The position numbers and the translations under genes were made by a program. From positions 59,411,249 through 59,475,248 of the forward strand of contig OZ038423.1 of assembly GCA_964036155.1 (NCBI GenBank): a DNA stretch of 64,000 nt, given 5' to 3'. Origin of the DNA: Diploscapter coronatus. Its lineage: Eukaryota > Nematoda > Chromadorea > Rhabditida > Rhabditidae. Numbering within the stretch: the first letter of the stretch is position 1; every line of letters begins with the position of its first letter. Below, one piece after another: positions 50,406 through 60,132 of the stretch. The notes beneath the pieces were generated by a model that was given only the letters and a program-made list of their open reading frames with translations, was not told the origin of the DNA and did not search any database.

Positions 50406-51893
50406 ATGTAGATTTAAAAAAAAAATGAAATCATTGATTGGTGTCGCTATAATTATGGCCTACCCTGCACAAAATTGACATAAGCAATTTTTAGAAATCA
50501 TGGGTTGCCTATTAAGCTAATAACTAAAGATATAAACTATAATTTGACAAAAATAAGAAAATATCGCAATTTAATTTACAGTAGCGCCAAGTCTTTCATA
50601 AATGATACACTACGTTACATGACTCCTCTTTTCACTTTCCCCTTTTTCTTTCTTTTAGCGAGAGATAAAATTCGTCATACACATTCATCATAAATCAACA
50701 ATTCGCCTATTGATATAGCAATGATTACGGTTGCTCCCACATTAAAGAGAAAAAGTCTGCGCCTTCATTTCGAACGCTATTTTTTCGCTTTTTTTCTTTT
50801 CTTGCCTGTTGCTTATATCGCGAAAAGGGAAGCAATTCATTTAGTGGTCCTCTAATCAATAGAAACAGAATTTTTTAATGGAAAATAAATAAAATATAAA
50901 ATACAAGCATTTGGCTTGTCTACGCACATAGATTAGTTAATTAGAAAAGGTGGAAACGTTTCGTGTATAAAGCATTTAGAAATCCTCACAATCAGTTCCT
51001 ATAAAGATAAAATTTTAAATGATGACAATAATTTAGGATGAAAAAGGAACTCCTAAATATATGGTTATTGCCAAATAATAAGATCACTCTCTAAAATCAT
51101 TTAACATTTAGACATATTGAGAGAAAGATAGGCCTAAAAAATTCGAGCATTGCCAGATAGACAGCGTGAAATTGTGAAAGTTTCGATAATGAAAGGGGAG
51201 GAAGGATATATCGCTCTTAGGATTTCTTCAGCTGACGAATTTTTGCGATCTCTAAATAGCCACACGAATGCGAAAATTCATTCTTCCAAAAAGTTACGAA
51301 ATCATACGTATTTCTATTCAAAAACCTATATGCCAGAAAAAGTAATATTTATTATGTTAGCCAAATAAGGATAAATGAAAATTCCTAAGCTATTAGACCA
51401 TCAAATTTAGGAGATTTCTATCACTGTTCTGATTTTGCAAATCGAGTGATGAATTGGTTTATATATTTCGAAAACATTGTAAAATGCGAAATATTGGACT
51501 AATTTCTGGGAGAGAATGCTGAAACCTTTCTTTAACTCGCGTGTTTCTGTGGCATTCGAGTGCGTGAGCGATCTTACATTAAGTAAATGACCCTTTCTCT
51601 TTTTGCTCTTGGTCTGCTTTCACAACAAAATGCGTCTTGAGTTTGGAAAATAAAATATAAATAATTGATAGATGCGAAAACAGGGAAATCAGTTTCGAAT
51701 TTCATAAACACATTTCACATTTACTTCATCTAAAACTGGAAATATGTGTTTTTTTTCTGCTGGATAAAACATCGTATTTATGATTGTGTAATTATTATAC
51801 AATGCCGTGCAAAAGTAATAGATATGTTTGCAAAGTGGTCAATTAAATCAAAGGTAATTAAGTGCTAAAAATTTATTTCGAAAGTAATCGTCC

Positions 51894-52108
51894 TCTCAGC
51901 ATAGAAACTGCCTATCGGCACGGGTAGGTATGCCGGTCAGCAATCTACGATGAAATGCGAACGACAGATGCCGATAAGCACGGATCGGCATTGGCCGGCA
52001 AGTTCAGAAGTTGCCGATCGGCACGAACCGGCATTGATCGGCAAGCATCGACAATTCATGCTGCCAATAAATGCCGATTGTTGCGGATAGGCAGTTTTTA
52101 TGCTGAGA
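51894..52108. repeat. 215-bp MITE-like element with 23-bp terminal inverted repeats
   Basis: Left end 51894-51916 (TCTCAGCATAGAAACTGCC plus TATC) and right end 52086-52108 are inverted copies matching at 22 of 23 positions. The GC-rich interior has two direct units of about 45 bp built on TGCCGATCGGCACG-like words and short palindromes such as GCCGATCGGC. No coding capacity. Non-autonomous DNA transposon remnant is the best reading. Confidence 0.85.
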
Positions 52109-52570
52109 TATACAATATATTATTAAATTATTTTAGTTCATTTCGTTGAAACATAAATCGTTTTTGATGATGAATCATTTTTCAAAGAATTTCACGCAAA
52201 GACACAATCCTGCAAAATTTTACTCAGTGTTACGACAATTTAGCGATACTAGCGACATAAATTACACAATATTGTGCAATAAAATATAAATATTTAAAGA
52301 AATTTTAATCTGAAAAATCCTATACATTCGACTTCGATTTCTAAACTTTAAAGTTTCAATCTTCTCCAAAAACCCTTCATGTCCACTAATTTCGGTAAAT
52401 TATTTGCTATTTTTATTTTTTACGTGTAACAACATGAGTACAACATATAGTATAAGTTGATTTATTTTTACTTTCAAATATTTCTTGAAATAGAAATAGA
52501 TATATAAGATAACATAGTTGAATAACTTTATTTTTTAAGAAAATTTTAATTCAAAATAATTTCAGCCCCA

Positions 52571-54144
52571 ATGAAAAACTCGAAACCGGTCGCGCAGAGT
52601 TTCGACTATTTGCTCGTGTTGGGCTTTGAAACGACCTGCATCGAAAATGGTCAAATTCAGCCTGTCAAGGTATTTATTTGTTATTCGTATATTTCTTTTA
52701 AATAAATTTTAATCCTTGACTTTTAGGAGATTATTGAATTTTCGGTTATCGCTATAAGCACTGATGGCTGGAGGGAGACCGCGGCCTTTCATAAGTACAT
52801 CAAACCCACGATCAACCCAACTCTAACGACCTTTTGCACCTCGCTTACTAGAATTGACCAAGTACAAAAATTTTATTGATTTCAAAAAGGCTTATTTTTA
52901 TGCCTTTATTTATTTTTTAATGACAGGCGTAGCATGTTGAAACTTATCAATAAAAATATGTTTCAAGAAATCAATATTTTCGCTATTCTGAGCTAATAAT
53001 TTCGATTTCTTTTACCTCCTTGGAGATAAAATATAAAAATAAGATCAAGATATGTTTCAAAAGTTGCTAGAACGTTCAGTTTCTCCTGCTTTTCAATCAT
53101 GATTGCTTCCATAACTGTCGATCTTCCCAAATAATTTATTTAATCAATTCATTTTAAGGAAACGGTTAACAATGGAAAAAAGCTGTTTGGAGTTCTGAAA
53201 GATTTCGATTCTTGGTTGGAAGAGGTTCGATTTTTTATTTTTGAAAAAAATCAAAAACTAATTTTCAGAACCAAATCAAACAGACGAATTTCACGTTCGT
53301 TACGTACAGTGACTGGGACCTGAAATTTGTTTTGCCGGACGAATGTCGGGCCAAGAAAATCAAGATACCTGAGTAAATATTTAAAACGATTTTTTGCCAT
53401 TTTTTAATTTAAAAATTCAGGTATTTCACGAAATGGATCGACTTGAAGAAAGCCTACGCAGAGCATACCGGCGAATTCCCCGAAGGCGGTCTGGGAGAGA
53501 TGCTCGCCAGGTGCAATTTGACTTTTGAGGTGAGATTGTTTTAATTCTTAAAATTAAAGAATAAATTTCTGGTGCATCTAAAATTGATATGGGATTAAGC
53601 TTTGCCAAAAAGATCTAAAATTAAAATAAATACAACAAATTCGCTGTTCAGGGCCGGCTCCGCCGCGGTATCAACAACACGAGGAATGTTTGCAGAGTTG
53701 TCGAGGCGCTTTACAAAAGTGGTTACAAGTTCAGGTAAAATTCTAGGTTTTGAGCCAAATTTTATTTATGTCGAAAAGCTTTATATCTTTTTCATAAATA
53801 CTATTCTTTTCAGTTGCACAAAAAGCCTATCATGAACCTTTGGAATTTCATTATTTCCCTTCGAAAATCCAATATTTCAAAGCTCATTTTCTTATTGTAA
53901 AAAGAAGCTATAAATTAGTAGTTCTTAGCTAAAAATTTACAATAATACAGTGGTGAGGAAAAATTCCAGTAACTCTTGTAATCCTAAGAAATTAGCATAT
54001 TCCTCTATTTTCAGGTCCACACTGAGGTCTGTGGTAAAGGACGCCCGGACGCCCGCTGGAGAAAGAACTTATTGGAGCGCTGACGGTAAAAGACGCCCAT
54101 TGCAAAAGCCGACTCTTAATTCATTTCTAGAAAAACCATTTTAA
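52571..54144 (+). CDS. ERI-1-like DEDDh exonuclease-fold protein, catalytic residues degenerate
   Basis: Seven exons: 52571-52669, 52727-52861, 53159-53224, 53269-53372, 53421-53529, 53652-53734, 54015-54144; 241 aa. Fold and blocks are those of the ERI-1/CRN-4 3'-5' exonuclease group: EIIEFSVIAI, FHKYIKPTINPTLTTFCTSL, FVTYSDWDLKFVLPDEC, YFTKWIDLKKAYAEHTGEFP, GLGEMLARCNLTFEGRL, NNTRNVCRVVEAL. Active members degrade RNA (small-RNA turnover, histone mRNA or rRNA ends, apoptotic nucleic acid). Here motif I reads LVLGFETTC where D-F-E is expected, and motif III reads GRLRRGINNTRN where G-R-x-H-x-G-I-D-D is expected. Thus two Asp and the general-base His look replaced, while the Glu and the WDL Asp remain. 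The frame is intact with normal splice sites. A Lys/Arg-rich tail follows. ATG lies 5 nt after a TTTCAG acceptor. Confidence 0.85.
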
Positions 54145-54945
54145 AAGTCGCCCTTTCCCTAAATGCGCTTAATTTTCAATTTTCTTACGAAAATTCCTCA
54201 TTGAATCAAGCCTGTTTTAATATTGTTGAAGTTCCTGAAATTTTAATTTAATTCGATTGTATGTGTATATACGGGTATCTTTTTCACTTAACAATTTTTT
54301 TTGCTAATGATAAGTTAGAGATAAAAATTTGCTCATAAAATATATTAGGATTAGGCCGTAAGAGGTTTCTGACGATCGTCCTCTCTAGGCCTGTTATGTA
54401 TTCAACAGTGATATTTTGCTGAGTTCATCCAAAATTGATGTTATTAACATTTTAAAAGTATATTCTGTGCTAGACCAAATATCGAGAAAAAACTCAAATC
54501 TCAATAACTCGGTTGTTATCAGACTATGTATCATCAATGCGAATGAACGTTATGAACAATCTCCTATCTTTCAAATAATTCATTTTGAAATTCAACGGAT
54601 TTTTATCAGCAATAGAAATGATATCGTAACGTTAGTAATCATGGAGAATACTTGGTGATACGAAGTGTAATTTGCGTAGTTTATAACTGATAAGTAAATG
54701 CACGGATAGTTTTATTTCAGCATCCATCTTCAAGTTTTAGGATTCTTAAATGATAAACCATGTTTAGGAACCGATTTTTAGTCTGGTAAAAATTGCGAAG
54801 CATCAATTTAGTAGTTTCATTCTTCTTTCTTCAATTATCAAGCTCAAACTCATTCATTGCAGGCTTTCTCGTTCAATCAATATTTTTACTATTTCCATCC
54901 ATGTTGAAATAATACTATGGTGACTGTTTAGGTCTCTTAACAAAG
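54145..54945. other. Intergenic ERI-1-like / F-box kelch
   Basis: About 800 bp with copy 3 of the GGTCGCAAGG family at 54292-54397. An 80-codon open frame at 54416-54658 has no recognisable domain and is not called. A TTTAG acceptor ending at 54931 lies 14 nt before the next ATG. Confidence 0.45.
54292..54397. repeat. GGTCGCAAGG-family element, copy 3
   Basis: Starts TTTTGCTAATGATAAGTTAG and ends GACGATCGTCCTCTCTAGGC; about 100 bp aligns with the 3' part of copies 1 and 2. Confidence 0.7.
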
Positions 54946-57383
54946 ATGTTAGCCAATTTACCAGTCGAAATTATATTGTTGATCTGCCAATATCCCGAGT
55001 CCAAAGATCTGGGACAATTGGCCTGGACTAATAAACGGACGATGCAAATAATCAAGAAATATCTGCCGATAGCGCTCGAGAGGAAAATTTTATTCTATCG
55101 TAGGAAAATATTTCTTGTATGAACGAAAATTAATTTTAGTGTTTAGTGCAATATGAACATAAAAATAATTATATTTGTGAAGGAACAATTTGTCTGTTTG
55201 ATTCACATAACTATTCTATTGAGCAGATTGCAAAATTTAGTGCCTGTTTAGATTCATACCAAGTAGCGACTACAAAAGATAAGGTAGATTATTTTATTTG
55301 GCATTGCCAATTTTATAATTTTAGATTTTTGCATTGAACAGTGAAGAAAAATCATTTGAAATATATGACCTGAATACTCGACAGATTTCAAAAGGTTTTA
55401 TCTACAAATCCATGAATGATTGATTCGGAGAATTCTACAGGACCAGATCCTCCTGAATGGCGTGATGAGGCATCTGTCGCTTATTCCAAAGACAAATTGT
55501 ATTATTTGGGTGGAAAGAATCCTAAAACATGGAATTATACGAATCGAGTTGATGTGAGAAGATCGAATGAAAGTCCATGAAATAATTTATTCAGGTTTTA
55601 ATAGATGGAACATGGCAAACAGGGCTTACATTTCCTTTCTCAATTAGATGTGTTCAAACAATAGCATGCGATGGAATTTTATACGGTCACATTATAACAT
55701 GTTCATTATTGTAATTATGGATATTCAGTTGTTGATGGATGGAGGGGTAGTAAAATAATATATCGATTATCAGACGATGAACGGGAATGGATTGAAATTG
55801 GAGAGGTTCCAAAAATAACACGAGGTTCATTCGGAGTTGCATCACTAAATGGAAGAACTTACATTACTGGGGGAGCATGGAAGTCGTTAATTTTGTATGA
55901 TAAACAACGTATCATTATATACTTAGGATTGATAATTCATCAAAATCCTGTCTATGTTTCAACCCCTTAGCTCCAGTCGATAGTCGAATTTCTCGAATCG
56001 CTGATATGAATTATGGAAGATATGATCATTCGCTTGTTGCTGCGAATGGAAAACTGTTTGCAATCGGAGGGTCAGCTGAGATTTTGCATATCTTTATACG
56101 AAATATTTCTTAACTTAGATTTCAAAAAGCTTCCTGGAAAATTTTTTGTAATTCAATCGAGGAATACGATCCACAAACGAATAACTGGCGTGAAGTTGGA
56201 AAAATTAATTTGCAGATTGGTGGAGGCAATTCATTCAATAATTCACATAAAATTTTGTTCTATCGTAAGAATTTATGTTGAAAGCTAAGTAAGAGACTTT
56301 GAAACGATTCATAATAATTTAGTTCGTTATCGAAATAATGATAAACGTGAAGGAAGAGTAGGCTTGTTCAATTCATTTACCTGCTCAGTCGAATGGATTG
56401 CAAAATTTCACAATTATTATAGGTCATATCAAGTAGCGACTACACAGAATAAAGTAAATTCTTATATTCGCTATTTTGAATAATTTCTTAGACTTCAGAT
56501 TTTTGGAATTGGCAATTCAAATAAAATATTTGAAATATATGACTTGGATACTCAACAAATTTCAAGAGGTCTTATCAACAAATCCATGAATGATCGATTC
56601 AAACAATTTTACAGGCCAAGATCCACTTGAATGGCGTAATAGTGCATCTGTGGCTTACTTCAAAGACAAATTGTATTATTTAGGCGGGTACTATCCTGAA
56701 ACGAGAAGAATGACAGATCGTGTGGATGTAAGAAGGTCGAATGAAAGCCCATGAAATAATTTATTCAGGTTTTAATAGATGGAAAATGGCAAACAGGACC
56801 TGCTTTTCCTCTTCCAACTAGATGGACTAAAAAAATAACGTGCGATGAAATTTTATACGGTCACATTATAGCATATTCCTTATTGTAATTATGGATATTC
56901 AGTTATTGATGATGGTCAAATTTATGGAAGTAGAAAAATATATCGATTATCAGACGATGAACGGGAATGGATTGAAATTGGAGAGATTCCAGAACGACAC
57001 TCGTTCAGAATCGCATCGTTAAATGGGAAAATTTACATAACCGGAGGAGAGAAGTCGTTAATTTTGTATGATAAATAATGTGTCATTATATATTTAGTGG
57101 TGATTGGCCGTTAGAATCCTGTCTGTGTTTCGATCCCTCAGCTCCAGTTGATAGTCGAATTTCTCGAATCGCTGATATGAATTATGCAAGAACGCGTCAT
57201 TCACTTGTTGTTGCGAATGAAAAATTGTATGCCATTGGAGGGTGAGCTGAGATTTTGCACATCTTTATACGAAATATTTGCTGACTTAGATTTAAAAATT
57301 TTCAATCGGAAAAGTTTTGTAATTCAATCGAGGAATACGATCCACAAACGAATAAATGGCGAGAAGTCGAAAAATTAACATAA
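54946..57383 (+). CDS. F-box protein with two tandem kelch units (fused duplication)
   Basis: Fifteen exons with continuous phase: 54946-55099, 55147-55283, 55325-55394, 55441-55553, 55595-55685, 55729-55885, 55927-56070, 56119-56264, 56323-56453, 56499-56568, 56615-56727, 56769-56859, 56903-57056, 57098-57241, 57290-57383; 602 aa. Exon 1 encodes an F-box-like start (MLANLPVEIILLICQYPESK then DLGQLAWTNK), expected to bind SKP1. Exons 2-8 and 9-15 are near-identical kelch blocks with the same intron positions, sharing words such as DKLYYLGG, IYRLSDDEREWIEIGE, APVDSRISRIADMNY and CNSIEEYDPQTN. Exon 8 joins the end of unit 1 (NNWREVGKINLQ) directly to the end of a truncated exon-1 copy (HKILFY), so the second unit lost its F-box but stayed in frame. 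Expected role: substrate adaptor of an SCF ubiquitin ligase. Could also be two genes if exon 8 is not used. Confidence 0.72.
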
Positions 57384-57564
57384 AATAAAGCTTGATTATA
57401 ATAATCTCAAACTTCATATTGAAATTTTATTCAATAAAATGTGAAATAATAATTTATTTCAATGCACATAATATAGACAACTCTTGAATGCATTCAAAAG
57501 TAACAGAAAATTTAACTGTAATAAATATTCTTTTAACTGTTTTATTTCAAAACAGAACTAGGTA

Positions 57565-57645
57565 GCACTTTCGTCAAAAGAAGATAAACTATAGAGGTTA
57601 GGTCGCAAGGGGCTTCTGACGATCTTCCTCCCTAGAGCTGCTCAG
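57565..57645. repeat. GGTCGCAAGG-family element, copy 4
   Basis: GGTTAGGTCGCAAGGGGCTTC followed by GACGATCTTCCTCCCTAGAG. It overlaps the 3' end of the DEG/ENaC gene, supplying its stop codon region. Confidence 0.7.
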
Positions 57646-60132
57646 GGATCATATGATTTTGAGAAACTGTCGATATTTCTATGTCTTTATCCGTTGAGCT
57701 GTTCTGATTCTTTTCTTTTCTACCACCGAAAGTGATTAAACCTAGGGCTGGATAATAGTAGTTTCGCTTCAAAGTAGCTACAAAATGTCGATATCCAAAA
57801 GTGGCGAATCCCGTAACAAGCTGAAATTATTAAACCGAGACTTCATGTATTCTCAAATTAAATAAGTACCTGGACAAAAGACATGATCGATATCCCCACA
57901 AATAGACCACTTTGGCCGCCTAATTCGGAAATAAACCCAGCTAAAGTCGTGGTTTGAACCTCCTCGTATTTTTCGTACTAAAAATATTGTTTTGAAATAT
58001 ACTAATTTTGGCTCTATATGTATAAATCACGAGTATAGTTTCTCGTCTTATATTGCCTGGCTTAAAACCTAATGAATTTAGGTTATTTTTCAACTGGTGA
58101 ATTATTCAGTAGTCATTAATTTTACCTCCAAATAAGTAAATGAAGCCTCGATTCGGAATCCGTAGGTTTGGTTCGTGGAAAAATCTATTGAGGATGTTGT
58201 TTGAACCTCGTTTAAAATACGCGTGCAATATGGTAGGCACTAAATTTGAATTTCAAATCATTCAAATCATTTTATTTTCTCCAAGCCTGCCTTAAAATCT
58301 AGTCGAGTATTCACAAAGTAATCGTAGTTTTCAATGACTATCTTAGGCTCGCAAATATCCATTTCCTAAATTCATAATTGTAAAAAGACTATCACAGATT
58401 TAATTAACCTTCAAATACGATATTATTTCTCTATAATATGGCACTGTGCAATTGTACTTTTCATAAAGCGTATGCATCAACCAATTATAGACGAAACAGC
58501 TGAATAAGCCTGAAAGATAATTAGGATACTTAAATGTTTAATTAGTGAATTAATATAACTACTTGATTTAATTACCCTTATTTTTATCGTCCATCGAGCA
58601 TGCGGAGCTATCCGGTCTCTGAGAAATTCTCTGCTGAATAAACCGAAACCTATTCCAGTCATGTAAATTAATATAATATCGAGGAAAAATTGGCACTTCT
58701 GAAAATTAATAATTAGAAAGATTGACTATTTTTCATAACCTGGATAAACGTCTCCCACGAACATGACGATCTGGGTCTAAAACTGTTAATTTGCAAAATT
58801 CACGATTACGGTATTTTAAATATGTCTACCCTTAAGCCATAGCTAAGAAGTGGGCTATCAATATCGTTAAAGAAAATGCCGAGTTTGTCAGTTTCATCCA
58901 CATCCACTTGTTCATAAGTATCAACGAGACGGTAGCATATGAAATTAAAAAGTTAAGTTAACACATTTTTTTAAAAAATATAATAAAAAGTATTTTTAAC
59001 AGTAAATGTTAAATATTCAAGATTTTAAAATTATCCACCTTCCCCTTTGCATTACGTAAGTCGGCTCAAATATATCGCAACAATTTAGCGTTAGCGCTCC
59101 TCCGTAGCATGTTTGGAACATCTAAAAATCATGATATAATTATAAAAAAAAATAAATAGTTTTTTTCATACATCCATGCATGTGAAACCGTTTTCATTGA
59201 AAATAAAGTCAAACATATCGAGTTGAGTTCGATCGCCCCGCCATTTTTGGTAGATTTCATCTAAGTCATCTCTAAATTAATAAAATTGAAACTTTCTAGG
59301 ATGATAATATATATTTAAACCAACACAGTTTTCGTGAAGTTTTCAATGACCACATTATCGAATACCATACCGCCTATCGCATACCGTACGACGTCATCTC
59401 TGGTTGTATTATCCAAATTGGGAACTCTTGAATTTAAATCTAAATTTAACCGATAATAATAAAAAGGCCGATCCTCATCAAAATAAAACTAGAAATATAA
59501 TTATTATCGACATTTAAACTCAATATTCTCTTTAAAAAATACCCTCATAAATCGGCTCCAGGTGTAGAAAGTCAGGATTTTTGGGACAGAATACCAGGGT
59601 GGGATATTTGAGGGATTTCACCGGAATGAATGAGATCAAAGTCGCTGTCTGGCGTTCCATGTAATCTCCCAGAATTAGCGTAGTATTGTAAATTGAAATG
59701 GTCGAGCAAAATATGATGACGGAATACCAGAACGCCTTTTCTTCCAGTGAATTTGACTAAATTTAAAAAATTATAGGAAATTTCATATATTCAAGAAATT
59801 TGCACATTCAAAAAGAGTTCACATATTACCCACCATCATAACGGCCGTCATTCCATGCATTTCTCTGAGCCAAGTGTATTTGCAATTGCATCGATAGTTG
59901 GCGATTTTTTTCGGGTCCTCGATATTTTCGCTATTCGGAGACGATGAAAATACAATTTTATTCCTAAAATTAGCACAACGATTTAGAAATTATTAAATTT
60001 AATTCAATAATAAAATAAATTATGATTAATATGAAAATTGGATATCTTTAGTTTTACATTAAGAAGTTTTAAAGTTGACTAAACTTACCCTAAAGGAGGT
60101 AGATCCATAGCAGAAACACCTAACTCGGCCAT
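57632..60132 (-). CDS. DEG/ENaC sodium channel subunit
   Basis: Fourteen exons on the minus strand: 60089-60132, 59834-59963, 59543-59756, 59325-59439, 59172-59271, 59039-59121, 58830-58938, 58740-58776, 58576-58698, 58409-58509, 58291-58365, 58126-58239, 57870-57977, 57632-57820; 513 aa. Blocks: first transmembrane segment after KAFWYSVIIFCSTISIYN, post-TM1 LKYPTLVFCPKNPD, the Cys-rich ectodomain (CYGGALTLNCCDIFEPTYV, GRCYRL, SSACSMDD, CLPYC), and the second transmembrane segment SELGGQSGLFVGISIMSFVQ with the G-I-S selectivity-filter triplet. Trimeric, amiloride-type cation channels; in nematodes used in mechanosensation, gut rhythm or acid sensing; ligand unknown here. Odd points: intron 6 has no AG at its 3' end, intron 11 uses a GC donor (58290), and the last codons lie in a dispersed repeat. 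The first exon is less certain; see 60247-60327. Confidence 0.88.

Larger units (their letters stand above)
49834..52570. other. Repeat-bearing intergenic region LRAT-like / ERI-1-like
   Basis: About 2.7 kb between divergent genes. Contains GGTCGCAAGG-family copy 2 (50199-50405) and the GC-rich TIR element (51894-52108). The ERI-1-like gene has a TTTCAG acceptor at 52560-52565. No coding exon recognised in between. Confidence 0.5.

Noticed and set aside
52138..52570. Possible extra 5' exon for the ERI-1-like gene
   Set aside because: No open frame with a donor in a matching phase; the TTTCAG 5 nt before the ATG is better explained as a trans-splice site.
54416..54658. 80-codon frame before the F-box gene
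   Set aside because: No similarity, no acceptor before the ATG, and AT-rich codon use unlike neighbouring exons.
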